64,000 nt of DNA from 9FT-COMBO-48-23 sp964400675 (GCA_964400675.1 CAYNVO010000001.1:124001-188000), one strand, 5' to 3'; counted from the stretch's first letter, positions 1 to 9,108 are shown. Notes: generated by a model from the sequence alone, not told the origin. Program-made: numbers and translations.

Positions 1-17
1 TCTATGTTATATAGTTT

Positions 18-734
18 TTACGGTAGTACCGAAGGAGTAGCATTTGATGGTGCGCAATTCCCACTGGCAAGACAATTGTCCTGCAGACACCAGGTTAGCG
101 AGCAACATTCTGTGTGTGGACATCCGCTGAGTCCCCAATCGCCACCTTGGTTGCCACCATAGCAGTCGCTGACACCTTTATGGTTGAGGTGTTTGTCGCT
201 GATTCTTGGATGGTCACCGATGGTAGCAGCAGACCAGCTCTTGTTGGCGAAGGCGAGGCTGACTCCCCAGCAGCAGCAGCAGGTCGCTTCCTTATATGCC
301 GGTTGGGTTGGGCATTCATACGGCTCTTGACCTGTTGCCGGACATGCCTCACTGGTCAAGGAAGCTTCACATGCTACTGGATCTGAGCATGTGGCAAGGG
401 CTCCTTGTTCCTCCGTTCGGCAAGCTGGGCAACCGCCAAGACAAGCATTCGGATCCCCATAAAGCCTGGACTTCGTTGGGTTTTGGCAGCTTGTACCTAG
501 CTGAGCGCACAGTGCATCAGGACCGCACAGACCTGCCAGACGTGACATAGCCTGGATTGGGGTCCTCCCCCAATGCTGCAGGTAGAGATGCCAAGAGCTC
601 ACATTGTCCTGCCACTTTACCGTATCCCATGCACAGTTGTCCAAGCCATCATAAGTGTCCTGCGCAAACGTGGCGGCTGGTATCGCAAAGGACACAGCCA
701 ACACTAAAGCAAACAAAATACCGAAGATTTTCAA
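18..734 (-). CDS. Secreted cysteine-rich protein of unknown function
   Basis: I do not recognise the family. The start is a TTG at 734 because a strong ribosome binding site (GGAGGTGA) lies seven bases before it; a longer ATG start at 779 would put that site inside the gene. The product of about 238 residues opens with a clear signal peptide (MKIFGILFALVLAVSFAIP, then an ATFAQ-type cleavage region), so it is exported. The mature part is rich in Cys, Trp and Gly, including CCCC and several CxxC spacings, which suggests disulfides or metal or cofactor binding. It stands alone, divergent from the polyamine genes. Function unknown; the exported, Cys-rich nature is what the sequence supports. Confidence 0.7.
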   Translation of the reverse strand: MKIFGILFALVLAVSFAIPAATFAQDTYDGLDNCAWDTVKWQDNVSSWHLYLQHWGRTPIQAMSRLAGLCGPDALCAQLGTSCQNPTKSRLYGDPNACLGGCPACRTEEQGALATCSDPVACEASLTSEACPATGQEPYECPTQPAYKEATCCCCWGVSLAFANKSWSAATIGDHPRISDKHLNHKGVSDCYGGNQGGDWGLSGCPHTECCSLTWCLQDNCLASGNCAPSNATPSVLP

Positions 735-948
735 GTTGTCACCTCCATCTTGAGTTTTACTTTTTAAAGGTTCGACCACCCTTTATCAAACGATTTTACA
801 GGGTCAAAGCGTTTTTGTCAATAGGGTGGCGGGGTCTTGAAAATCATTTTTGCAAAATATACAATTACAGCTTGGTGCATTTGATTCTCCACCAGATTGG
901 GGGTGATAACTTCATTAAGAATTAAAAATCTAAAGGAGGGACGGTGAT

Positions 949-1326
949 TTGAATGCTCTCGGAAGACACTTACTAATCGAACTGAAAGATTGCAACGTGG
1001 AGGTGCTTAATGACCTAGATTTTCTAAAACATTGTCTTCATGACGCCGCTGACCAGATTGGAGCTACCGTAGTTAATGAATGTTTCTACGAGTTTAGCCC
1101 TCACGGGATAAGCGGCGTGCTGGTTATCTCTGAATCTCATTTGTGCATACATACCTGGCCGGAGCATGGTTATGCCGCTATAGACATTTTTACTTGTGGG
1201 GATTCTGTTAAGCCTGAGCGAGCTGTCAATCCGCTCGTGGAAAAGCTGGGGTCTAAGAATCCCTCTTTTATCGAGTTGAAAAGAGGCATATTGCAAAATA
1301 ATCGAGTTAGCTGTGAGTTGAAATGA
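949..1326 (+). CDS. speH: S-adenosylmethionine decarboxylase proenzyme
   Basis: Makes decarboxylated AdoMet, the aminopropyl donor for polyamines. The 125-residue length fits the small prokaryotic class. The self-cleavage site is visible as SESHLCIHTWPEHGYAAID: Ser63 would become the pyruvoyl group, and His68 and Cys83 (in FTCG) occupy the usual processing and catalytic positions. The start is TTG, with an AAAGGAGG site about nine bases upstream; a nearby ATG at 953 is out of frame. The stop overlaps the start of speE by four bases (ATGA), so the two are translationally coupled and act in one pathway. Confidence 0.93.
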   Translation: MNALGRHLLIELKDCNVEVLNDLDFLKHCLHDAADQIGATVVNECFYEFSPHGISGVLVISESHLCIHTWPEHGYAAIDIFTCGDSVKPERAVNPLVEKLGSKNPSFIELKRGILQNNRVSCELK

Positions 1327-2249
1327 ACGACCCTGATAATCCTGATAAACGTAAATGGCTACATGATGAGGTCAGTCCTGACCTCGCCCAGCTGCATAGG
1401 ATTAAAAAGGTAATATATTCAGGGCGAACTGAGTTCCAGTCTGTAGAGATTGTTGATACCATGAGCTTCGGGGTTTGTCTTGTTCTTGATGGCAAGATTC
1501 AGTCCAGTGAGCGAGATGAATTTATCTATCATGAGGCCCTGGTTCATCCGGCGATGCTCAGTCATGCCTGCCCCGAGGCTATTTTTATTGCTGGTGGTGG
1601 TGAGGGGGCTACTCTTCGCGAGGTGCTGGCTCACAAGACGGTAAAAAGAGTAGTCATGTTGGATATCGACAGGCAGGTTATAGATATCTGCCGCCGTTAT
1701 CTTCCTGAATTTCATCAGGGCTCTTTTGATGATTCTCGCTTGGAAATGCATTTTGCCGATGCCAGGAGGTATTTGCAGGAGACTGATGATAAGTTTGATG
1801 TTGTGATAATTGACCTGGTTGAGCCACTTGAAGAGGGGCCAGCTTGTTTACTATATACTCAGGAGTTTTATCAGCTGGTTAAAGAAAGGCTAAATGTTGA
1901 AGGTATCGTGTGTGTTCAGTCTGGAGCTTCCGGCTGGACTAACTTACAAAATTTTACTGCAATCATTAACACCTTAAAAGGTGTTTTCGATATAGTCTGT
2001 CCGTATCAAGCTTATGTTCCCTCCTTCGTTGACTTGTGGGGATTTGCTACAGCGTCGCAGAGAATCAATCCTGCTGAACTGTTGTCTGAAGATGTGGACC
2101 GTAGGATTGCAGCTCGATTGCTGAGGAAGCCAAGGTCATACGACGGACTGACTCACCGGTCTTCATTTATACTGCCCAAGCACACCCGTCATCAGTTAGC
2201 CATTACAAAAAGAATCATCACTGACAAGAACCCTGTTTTTGTCCATTGA
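1323..2249 (+). CDS. speE: Spermidine synthase family aminopropyltransferase
   Basis: Transfers an aminopropyl group from decarboxylated AdoMet to a polyamine. The 308-residue protein carries the nucleotide-binding loop GGGEGATLRE (91-100), the acidic LDID strand after it, and the catalytic region IIDLVEPLEEGPACLLYTQ (about 163-180, with D164). In ordinary spermidine synthases this last motif reads DxTDPxGPA; the D-L-x-[ED]-P form with LYTxxFY is closer to thermospermine synthases such as plant ACL5, so the product may be a longer or branched polyamine. That is inference. Coupled to speH by an ATGA overlap. The family assignment is secure, the exact product is not. Confidence 0.88.
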   Translation: MNDPDNPDKRKWLHDEVSPDLAQLHRIKKVIYSGRTEFQSVEIVDTMSFGVCLVLDGKIQSSERDEFIYHEALVHPAMLSHACPEAIFIAGGGEGATLREVLAHKTVKRVVMLDIDRQVIDICRRYLPEFHQGSFDDSRLEMHFADARRYLQETDDKFDVVIIDLVEPLEEGPACLLYTQEFYQLVKERLNVEGIVCVQSGASGWTNLQNFTAIINTLKGVFDIVCPYQAYVPSFVDLWGFATASQRINPAELLSEDVDRRIAARLLRKPRSYDGLTHRSSFILPKHTRHQLAITKRIITDKNPVFVH

Positions 2250-2273
2250 GGTTGCGGTAGGCTGCGGTTAATT

Positions 2274-2831
2274 CTATTTGTCTTTCAGCTTATTCGGGCG
2301 TTGAACCTCCATGAGAATGAAAGTGTAGTCTCCGTGAGTTATTTGTCCGCAGGGGATGAAACCGCATTTTTGAAAGCACTTATGTGCTCGGAAATTCCAA
2401 TTTAAGGTCTTGAGATAGACCCTTTTCAGGTTGGTTTTTGAGAAAATGTGATTAAGTGTGGCAAGTATGGCATCAGTCCCGTAACCACGGTTCCAGTAAG
2501 CGCGGTCACCAATCATGATGCCCATCTCTAGATCTTGCTTTGTCTCATCTATATTAAAATAACTGCAATTGCCAATGTGTTTGCCGTCTTGAGTTTCAAT
2601 GGCGAAACGGTAGCTTTTACCTGGGCGATTTAATTCCTCGATATAGTTTTCGAAAAATTCTTCATATGGGCATGATATGGGGATAGCAGCATCTAGGCGG
2701 CATAGCTCAGCATCTTGCCGCCAGATATAATCGTTAGCGGCGTCCTGCTGCCGCTTTGGACGTAAATTCACTTTGTTGCCGGTCAGTATCGGTGTTTTGA
2801 TTAGGTCTGTAAAGATAGAGGGTCTTCGCAA
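2274..2831 (-). CDS. GNAT N-acetyltransferase, RimJ/RimL-like
   Basis: An acetyl-CoA dependent acetyltransferase of about 185 residues. It begins with the RimJ/RimL-style strand NKVNLRPKRQQDA, has the central ETQDGKHIGNCSYFNID strand pair, and the acetyl-CoA loop RAYWNRGYGTDAI, followed by the NFRAHKCFQKCGF helix typical of this subfamily. The substrate (protein N-terminus, antibiotic or amino acid) cannot be told. The start is a TTG with GGAGGTG six bases upstream; this site lies inside the last codons of the HEAT-repeat gene, which it overlaps by 31 bases, so it is the last gene of the tldD-tldE-PAC2-HEAT operon. Confidence 0.85.
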   Translation of the reverse strand: MRRPSIFTDLIKTPILTGNKVNLRPKRQQDAANDYIWRQDAELCRLDAAIPISCPYEEFFENYIEELNRPGKSYRFAIETQDGKHIGNCSYFNIDETKQDLEMGIMIGDRAYWNRGYGTDAILATLNHIFSKTNLKRVYLKTLNWNFRAHKCFQKCGFIPCGQITHGDYTFILMEVQRPNKLKDK

Positions 2832-3733
2832 AGATGCACCTCCTTCAGGGCTGATTTTGCTGCCTCGCGGATTCTGGTTTGGGGATTTTTTGTTAGTTTG
2901 CTTAGGGCTTGCTTGGCTTGTTCGCCGCCTATATCGCCTAAAGCCTTTATAGCAGCTTCCTGGACTTGATTGTCTTTGTCTTCAGTCAACTTGATGAGAT
3001 GAGGCACAGCTTCTTCAGAGCCGAGTTCGCCACAGGCATTAGCAGCCTCGTATCGTATTTCAGCTTCATCACTGTTCAGTTCAGCCAGAAGGGTAGTCAA
3101 CCATGCTAAATCACAATTGCGTCCCATGGCATATATAGCGCTGGCTTTAAGTTTGTTATCGTTGCTATGATAAGCCTCTTCTATGAGTTTTCTAACTCGT
3201 GGTGAATAGAATGGAGAAATAGCCTCCAAAGCCCTACGTTTCACCAAGGCAGTTTCTGCCTTGGTGTCCCAAATATTTAGTAAAGCAGTGTATATCTTGT
3301 CTGTGAAGTGAGAGGGGAGCTTTCCCAGTACACATAGAAGTGCGAATTTGCCAAGGGCTACGGCTGTCGCCGCCCGTACTTCAGCAGAACTGTCTTGCTT
3401 CAAAGCGTGCAGCAGTGGGGCGATAAGGGTGTAGTCTTCTTCTCCGTCTAAACCAGCTACGGCTTGGGTTCTTATTGTCGCATCAGCATCATGGAGACAT
3501 GAGATGAAGACGCCACTAAAATCAAGCTTAACGTCAACCTCACTGAGGTGTACAAGATGAGATATAATCTGCCGCCGTCGTGATGTATCTGCATCCGCCC
3601 AGATTTCTTCCAGAAATTCCAGTTCCTTGTTATTAAGGTCAGACAGATACACCAATTTAGAGCTGGCTATGGGTTTATTAGAATCTAGGATTTCCGCTAT
3701 GTGCTGTATTCTGGGCGATAATTCTGCTGCCAT
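2801..3733 (-). CDS. HEAT-repeat protein
   Basis: A 310-residue helical repeat protein. Successive repeats have the PBS-lyase/HEAT pattern, for example DADATIRTQAVAGLDG, DSSAEVRAATAVALGKF, SDEAEIRYEAANACGEL, KDNQVQEAAIKALGDIG and NPQTRIREAAKSALKEV. Such arrays are protein-binding scaffolds; no catalytic motif is visible. The gene begins 21 bases after the PAC2 gene and overlaps the acetyltransferase gene, so it probably works with the PAC2/TldD/TldE group, perhaps as an adaptor; that role is inference. Confidence 0.85.
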   Translation of the reverse strand: MAAELSPRIQHIAEILDSNKPIASSKLVYLSDLNNKELEFLEEIWADADTSRRRQIISHLVHLSEVDVKLDFSGVFISCLHDADATIRTQAVAGLDGEEDYTLIAPLLHALKQDSSAEVRAATAVALGKFALLCVLGKLPSHFTDKIYTALLNIWDTKAETALVKRRALEAISPFYSPRVRKLIEEAYHSNDNKLKASAIYAMGRNCDLAWLTTLLAELNSDEAEIRYEAANACGELGSEEAVPHLIKLTEDKDNQVQEAAIKALGDIGGEQAKQALSKLTKNPQTRIREAAKSALKEVHLCEDPLSLQT

Positions 3734-3754
3734 TTATTCGTTTTCCTCTTCATC

Positions 3755-4579
3755 TCAGTTATCGTTATCCTCCTCTTCTTCTTCTTCTTCCTCCTCTTCC
3801 ATATCCTCTTCCTCTGGTGGCCATACAGGTTTGGTGTAACGGTCGATGAACTCCCCCATTGCTTCAGCAGCCAGTTTTTTCATTTCCTCATCTGATTCTT
3901 TAGCCAGTCTGGCAAGCTCAGACAGGTTGATATCAATGTCTAATATCTTGGATAGGACGTCGACTACTGCCAGAGAGGCTTTTGGATTAGGTATTCGAGT
4001 AGTGTACATAGGCACCTCGCCCAATAGGCAGATACCCTCGAGCCCTTTTTCTTTGGCTACTCCAAGAAATAACCCATTAAGTCCGGCGATTTGGATATCG
4101 CCACGAAGAATGACGTCATGTCTTCTTAGTACATCGAGAAGTTTCTGGTTTGTGGCAGCTCCCCATACCTTCGGTTTCTCAGTGTGATGAATTCGGGCGA
4201 TAGCTGCGGCACAGGTATACACCCTTTTGACTTTTAGTTTCTGACTAATGTCTAGAACACAGCTAGCCAGTTCATAACCCTTGAAGCTGGGTTGTTCGTC
4301 GCTGATAAACAAGACGAGGTCTCTGTCGGAGTTGGGATTGTGCCAGTAATAAAATTTACTTTCTGGGAATTGAGGAGCTTCTATTATGTTGTTTTTAACC
4401 ATTATGCCAATGGGGTCGAAGAAATCGAAGGGCTCGATTCCCCCAATCTCCTCAGCTTTTAGCTTGTCTTTGATATATCTGGCAACGATAAGAGCCACAT
4501 TACCAATCCCAGGCCAGGCTGCAAACAAGTCACATGCCTTGCGGCGCGGTTCTTTATAGAGCTTAATTGCGTTTTTCAT
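3755..4579 (-). CDS. PAC2 family protein
   Basis: PAC2-family protein (the fold of eukaryotic and archaeal proteasome-assembly chaperones, common in prokaryotes with unknown role). Evidence is the N-terminal LFAAWPGIGNVALIVARYI, the middle LVLFISDEQPSFKGYELA, and the late GICLLGEVPMYTTRIPNPKA characteristic of the family. I place the start at the ATG at 4579, five bases after the tldE stop, giving 274 residues; a start at 4657 would overlap tldE by 73 bases. The C-terminus is a run of about 17 acidic residues, mostly Glu, encoded by a simple GAG/GAA tract, ending in DNDN. The acidic tail is unusual and may be length-variable. Confidence 0.85.
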   Translation of the reverse strand: MKNAIKLYKEPRRKACDLFAAWPGIGNVALIVARYIKDKLKAEEIGGIEPFDFFDPIGIMVKNNIIEAPQFPESKFYYWHNPNSDRDLVLFISDEQPSFKGYELASCVLDISQKLKVKRVYTCAAAIARIHHTEKPKVWGAATNQKLLDVLRRHDVILRGDIQIAGLNGLFLGVAKEKGLEGICLLGEVPMYTTRIPNPKASLAVVDVLSKILDIDINLSELARLAKESDEEMKKLAAEAMGEFIDRYTKPVWPPEEEDMEEEEEEEEEEDNDN

Positions 4580-4584
4580 ATTGC

Positions 4585-5889
4585 TTACCCTATCTTTGCG
4601 GCTATTGATAAGCCGGTGCAGTAGAGGCAGGGAGTCGATAGAAAACCTTCGACCCACCGTGTCTCATGTCCTATTGCTTCAATCTGTCTTAAGGCCTGAT
4701 ATACATTTCCAGAAACCATAGTATCTTTTACTCTGCCTGTTATTTCCCCCCCTTCGACTTTATAGCCTAATAAAACATTACCGCTAAAGTCCCCATTGAG
4801 TGTGTTTCCCTGTTCAGCACCTATTAGAAATTCTACTACCAGACCCTCTGTAATATCTCTTACCATATCCCAGAAAGGAGTATCACCCTTGCCTATAATC
4901 AGGGAGCTTGGAGAAGGTGTTGGCAAGCCGCCATGGCGGCTGCCATTTCCGGTGCTTTGCGTATTAGCCAGGGCAGCTGTCTGAATGTCGTAGAGAAAGT
5001 GTGACACCACTCCATTGTCAACAAGCGGCGTTCGTTGGCTTGACACTCCCTCATCATCGCTTGGGTAACTGGCTACCTGATATGATAGAGTAGCATCATC
5101 CTGCAGTGAGAATTTTTTGTCAAAAACTTGCTCCCCCAATTTGCTCTTCAGCGGTGAAGCTCCGTCAAAAACCAATTTGCCATTGAAAGCAGATACTAAA
5201 GGGGCGAGTAGCGAGCTAGCCACACCATTTGGCGTGAAAATCACCGGCATTTGCTTGGTTGATATAATGGCATTTCTCTTAGCTAGCTCTAGCTGTTTGA
5301 TTACCTCTTCAGCTAACGGCCTGAAATCAAGAACCGGGTGGCATGAACTATAGCTATCGCCCACGAATAGCATGTCCTCGCCTTTAATAAGAACACCTTC
5401 GAGGCTAAGGTTGAAAAAGCTTTTGCTGTAGCTGACTTCGCCACCTTGGGAGTTGATAATATTGACTGAGATGATTCCTTTGGTTGCAGATACTTCACAT
5501 AGAATTTCTGGTGTGTGCTGCTTTATTGAACTTATAAGTTGGTCCCCCAAATTGACCATCTCCTCTACAGTTACGTTGTCAATTTGGTGATCGAAGGTCT
5601 CTATTTTTGGATAGACCTTCGGGTTGGGAAAGTCGAATTTTGCTGGCATGCCAAATGGACATGTCTCTACTGCCATTTCGACCAGCGTTTCCGGCTCGAT
5701 GTAACCGTCAGACTGAGCGAAGCCTATTTTCCCGCCTTTGATGAGCCTTAAGGCTGTGCTGACATTTTCTTTGCTCTGTATTTGTTTCAGCAGGTTGGCT
5801 TCGAAATGAACAGGAGTCACTTTAGAAGAGACTTGGAATACCTCGGCCTGCTCGGCTAATTTCTTGGCTTTTGATAGAATCTCCTCCAT
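4585..5889 (-). CDS. tldE: TldE/PmbA family metalloprotease subunit
   Basis: The non-metal partner of the TldD/TldE heterodimeric protease, which in E. coli unfolds and cleaves peptides such as pro-microcin B17 and CcdA. The 434-residue protein follows the PmbA layout: N-terminal KLAEQAEVFQVSSKV region, the GKIGFAQSDG strand, LVSAFNGKLVFDGASPLKSK and the C-terminal GFLSTPCLYCTGLSIAAKIG. It lacks the HExxxH motif found in its neighbour, as expected for TldE. Its ATG directly follows the tldD stop codon (TAAATG), so the two subunits are coupled and should be made in equal amounts. Confidence 0.92.
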   Translation of the reverse strand: MEEILSKAKKLAEQAEVFQVSSKVTPVHFEANLLKQIQSKENVSTALRLIKGGKIGFAQSDGYIEPETLVEMAVETCPFGMPAKFDFPNPKVYPKIETFDHQIDNVTVEEMVNLGDQLISSIKQHTPEILCEVSATKGIISVNIINSQGGEVSYSKSFFNLSLEGVLIKGEDMLFVGDSYSSCHPVLDFRPLAEEVIKQLELAKRNAIISTKQMPVIFTPNGVASSLLAPLVSAFNGKLVFDGASPLKSKLGEQVFDKKFSLQDDATLSYQVASYPSDDEGVSSQRTPLVDNGVVSHFLYDIQTAALANTQSTGNGSRHGGLPTPSPSSLIIGKGDTPFWDMVRDITEGLVVEFLIGAEQGNTLNGDFSGNVLLGYKVEGGEITGRVKDTMVSGNVYQALRQIEAIGHETRWVEGFLSTPCLYCTGLSIAAKIG

Positions 5890-7314
5890 TTAACTGCCTC
5901 CGATTAGACAGCGGCGTATTCTTATGTGTGGGCTGCCATTGGAAACGGGTAAGGGTGACTGTCCGCGTTTGCCACAGCCACCGCCCTGATTCATCTGTAA
6001 ATCATTGCCGATGGCGTCTATATTGTCCAGAGTGACGAAGACATTACCGCTGAGAACTACCGGACGGAGTAACTCTGCTATTTTGCCATTTCGAATCATG
6101 TAGGCTTCAGAGGCGGAGAATGTAAACATCTCCAGACTGGTTGTACCGCCGTACCAGTCCTTGGCATAGATGCCTTCTTTGATGTCGCTGATAATATCTT
6201 CAAAAGATAGCGTTCCGGGTTCGATATATGTGTTGGTCATTCTGACTATTGGTGGATAAAGGTAGCTAATTGCCCGAGCATTGCCTGTGGGCTTTTCATT
6301 CATTTTGGCAGATGTTTCTCGGGAGTGCAGTCTACTTTCGAGTATACCTTCTCTGATGAGATATGTCTTTGTTGCTGGAACTCCCTCGTCATCGTATTTG
6401 TAACTGCCTCGCAGTCCGGGGACGGCAGCGCCATCAACAATATTTAGGTACTTGTCGCCGAATCTCCGACCCAGGACCATGATTTCTTGCAGTCGCTTGT
6501 TTTCGTAAACATGGTCCGCCTCGGACAAATGCCCGAAGGCTTCATGGACAAATACGCCAGCAAGGACAGGGTCGAGGACAATGGTATATTCGCCTGCTTT
6601 GGCTTGAGGTGCTGAAAGGAGATCTACTGCTCGCTGTGCCATTTGTTTTACCTGCTCTTGCAGACCACCTATAGCTGCAAAATCGCCTTGGCTACCTAAG
6701 CTCAGCCCAACCTGCTGAACTTGTCCGTCTTCTGAGGCTATAGCTGTTAGACGCAGATTTGCATCTGCTTTGTTTTGCTCTATGTAAGTGCCTTCAGAAC
6801 TGGCAAAAGTTACTTTCCTCTGGCTGTCATAATAGCCTATGTTGCATGTTCGTATCTTAGGTGTGCTCAGTATAATGTCGTTGTACTCGTCAAGTAGTCG
6901 TTTTTTCGATGATAATGGAATAGTCGTTGGCCCACTTTTTTTAGTGACTACTACGTCGATTATCGGTTCTGTTTGACTTAGCTTGAAGTCTTCCTTGCCT
7001 ATAAATCTTGCCTGTTTTACGGCTAACTCCACCTTGTCTCGAAGATTTTGGATATTATTGAAGCTGACGAAGCCCCAACCGCCTTTGGCCAGAGCCCGAA
7101 CATTGCCACCCAGACTTGATGTTCTGCCTACCTCCTCCAGCCTTTCGCCGCGGTAAATAATCCGGGTTATCTGGGTTTCCTCAAGCCGAATCTCGACATA
7201 GTCGGCTTTATGACCCTGCAAAGAATTGACAATCCTGTCTCGCATCTTATTGCTTTCTAAAGTCCATGTATTGTAGCCTGTCATCGCATCTAGAGGCAAG
7301 CCGAAATAGTTCAA
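5890..7314 (-). CDS. tldD: TldD family metalloprotease catalytic subunit
   Basis: Zinc metalloprotease partner of TldE. The metal motif HEAFGH is at residues 257-262 of the long form, followed by the SEADHVYENKRLQE helix; the conserved DDEGVPATKTYLIREG and GGTTSLEMFTFSASEAY stretches and the late GGGCGKRGQSPLP, with Cys447 as the likely third zinc ligand, all match the family. The TTG at 7314 has no visible ribosome binding site. The ATG at 7245 (residue 24, MRDRIVNSLQ) aligns better with where the family usually begins and has a weak AGAAAG upstream, so the true start may be there. First gene of a five-gene minus-strand operon. Confidence 0.9.
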   Translation of the reverse strand: MNYFGLPLDAMTGYNTWTLESNKMRDRIVNSLQGHKADYVEIRLEETQITRIIYRGERLEEVGRTSSLGGNVRALAKGGWGFVSFNNIQNLRDKVELAVKQARFIGKEDFKLSQTEPIIDVVVTKKSGPTTIPLSSKKRLLDEYNDIILSTPKIRTCNIGYYDSQRKVTFASSEGTYIEQNKADANLRLTAIASEDGQVQQVGLSLGSQGDFAAIGGLQEQVKQMAQRAVDLLSAPQAKAGEYTIVLDPVLAGVFVHEAFGHLSEADHVYENKRLQEIMVLGRRFGDKYLNIVDGAAVPGLRGSYKYDDEGVPATKTYLIREGILESRLHSRETSAKMNEKPTGNARAISYLYPPIVRMTNTYIEPGTLSFEDIISDIKEGIYAKDWYGGTTSLEMFTFSASEAYMIRNGKIAELLRPVVLSGNVFVTLDNIDAIGNDLQMNQGGGCGKRGQSPLPVSNGSPHIRIRRCLIGGS

Positions 7315-7388
7315 CCCGGAAGAATGAGTGGTTCCGCGTCATGGACTTTTTTAAAACCTAGTTATATACTTATTTAGGAGGTATTTAA

Positions 7389-7655
7389 ATGCATTCCAGT
7401 CTCATTGGAAAAATTGAAAAAGCCAAAAGATATGCCCAGGAACCAGACCGTGTTACCCTTTCAGAATTCTCCGCTGATTTTCGCGGTGAGCATGACAATT
7501 ATACGGTGACTTATAAAAGTAATAAATGGAATTGCACCTGCCAATTTTTTTCGCAGTGGGAGACATGTAGCCATACCATGGCATTACAGCGGCTTTTTTC
7601 TGGGGTATTGCCCGTAGAGGCAGGTACCTCTCTTGATACCGAAATTACTGGCTGA
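7389..7655 (+). CDS. SWIM zinc-finger mini-protein
   Basis: An 88-residue protein carrying a SWIM zinc-binding motif: Cys49-x-Cys51, then Cys60-x-His62 (WNCTCQFFSQWETCSHTMAL). SWIM domains usually sit inside larger DNA- or protein-binding proteins; here the domain is nearly the whole protein. A good ribosome binding site (TAGGAGGT) precedes the ATG. It is divergent from tldD and its last 11 bases overlap the 3' end of folC. The target is unknown; a nucleic-acid or protein-binding role is inferred from the family. Confidence 0.72.
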   Translation: MHSSLIGKIEKAKRYAQEPDRVTLSEFSADFRGEHDNYTVTYKSNKWNCTCQFFSQWETCSHTMALQRLFSGVLPVEAGTSLDTEITG

Positions 7656-8985
7656 CATCTACCACCCTTGCCCTGACGAAAAAGTCTATCGCTTCAGCTA
7701 CTACGAAGAGAGAACCTGTAACCAGGATAAGTCCTGTCTTCTGAGTTGCAGCCAGAGTCTTGGATAGGGCCGTAGAAATGTTTTCAGTTACATCCACTTT
7801 AATTCCCTGCTTGGCGAAATCCTCTACCAATATCGAGATAGATGCTGCCCTAGGATGAGAAGAACTGGTAACGATAATGTTGTCAGTAAGAGGTCTAAGT
7901 TCTCGCGCCATCCCGGGAATATCTTTATCGCACGACGAGCCAAAGATAACGAAGCACCTGTTACAAGTGAAGTGGTTTTTTATAAATTCTACTAATTTAC
8001 CCATTGAATAGGCGTTATGAGCTCCATCAACGATCACCATCGGCTCATGATTCAGAATCTGAAGCCTGCCTGGCCAGCTTACTTGGCTGAATCCCTGGGC
8101 AATGTTTCGGGCTGAAATCTTTGCGCCGAGGCAAATTAAGGCTTCTAAAGCGGCTAAGGCTGTAGCTGCATTCTCCAACTGATGGTCACCAAGCAGCGGT
8201 ATAGTCAGGTCATAATCCCCGGTTCTGCCTTCAATTTTCAGGGTTTGCTGATGTAAGTCACCGTCTGTTTTTTGCCAGATTATGTCTTTGCCGACTTGAA
8301 TCAATTTTGCCTGTTTCTGGCGGCAGGTTTGTTCGATTACTTTTTCAGCCTCCTTAATCTGTGGAGCACTGATAACCATACATCCGGGCTTGATTATGCC
8401 CGCTTTCTCTGTGGCTACCTTGGCGACTGTGTCACCAAGAATCTCGGTGTGGTCGAGGCTAAGTGAAGTGATGACGCAGACATCGGCCTTGGCGACGTTT
8501 GTGGCGTCAAGCCTGCCTCCTAATCCAACCTCAAGAACCTGGAAATCCACGCCGTTTTTCTTAAAATAAGCGAAAATAACGGCAGTTAATATCTCGAAGG
8601 TGGTCAATTCACCATAAACGGCTTCTTTGTTTACCTTTTCAGTAATTGGTTTGAGTCTTGTTACCAGAGCAGCAAAATCAGCTTCGGAGATCATAGTTCC
8701 GTTAATCCTGACGCGCTCCCTTAAGGTATTTAGATGTGGCGAGGTGAATAACCCGGTTTTGTAGCCGGCGGCGATAAGCACCTGGGAAATCATGGCTGCG
8801 GTACTTCCCTTACCCTTTGTGCCAGCTATGTGCACTGTTCTCGTTCCGAGGTGTGGATTTCCCAACGGCTGCAGCAGCTTTTCCATCCGCCTCAGGTCAT
8901 AATTAGCCGATGTGTAGGCGATGCCCGGTATTTTCTCGTAGTCGGTGAAGCTTAAGATGTATTTCTCAGCCTGTCGATAGTTCAT
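7645..8985 (-). CDS. folC: Folylpolyglutamate / dihydrofolate synthase
   Basis: Mur-ligase-type enzyme that adds glutamate to dihydropteroate and/or folates. The 446-residue protein has the ATP-binding loop GTKGKGST (55-62), the TGLFTSPHLNTLRERVRING folate-loop region, the FEILTAVIFAYF helix, the GLGGRLDATN motif, and the C-terminal domain opening with VDGAHNAYS. These are classic FolC signatures. It is convergent with the SWIM gene (11-bp overlap) and follows the rhodanese gene on the same strand after about 120 bp. Whether it has one or both FolC activities cannot be judged. Confidence 0.94.
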   Translation of the reverse strand: MNYRQAEKYILSFTDYEKIPGIAYTSANYDLRRMEKLLQPLGNPHLGTRTVHIAGTKGKGSTAAMISQVLIAAGYKTGLFTSPHLNTLRERVRINGTMISEADFAALVTRLKPITEKVNKEAVYGELTTFEILTAVIFAYFKKNGVDFQVLEVGLGGRLDATNVAKADVCVITSLSLDHTEILGDTVAKVATEKAGIIKPGCMVISAPQIKEAEKVIEQTCRQKQAKLIQVGKDIIWQKTDGDLHQQTLKIEGRTGDYDLTIPLLGDHQLENAATALAALEALICLGAKISARNIAQGFSQVSWPGRLQILNHEPMVIVDGAHNAYSMGKLVEFIKNHFTCNRCFVIFGSSCDKDIPGMARELRPLTDNIIVTSSSHPRAASISILVEDFAKQGIKVDVTENISTALSKTLAATQKTGLILVTGSLFVVAEAIDFFVRARVVDVSQ

Positions 8986-9108
8986 TTCAGATTCATTTTA
9001 AGGCGGTAAGCAATAATAGAGATTTGCGTGACTATATAAAACGTTCGAACCGGTCTTTTTTGGCTTTGCATATGGGGCATATACTCAAAGCATAAAGCAC
9101 TAGGTGTC

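Noticed and set aside
3627..3839. Ser-rich reading frame opposite the PAC2 acidic tail
   Set aside because: It is the antisense shadow of the GAG/GAA tract and the HEAT gene start, without a ribosome binding site.
4580..4657. Longer start for the PAC2 protein
   Set aside because: It overlaps the tldE gene and adds residues with no family support; the ATG at 4579 follows the tldE stop by five bases.
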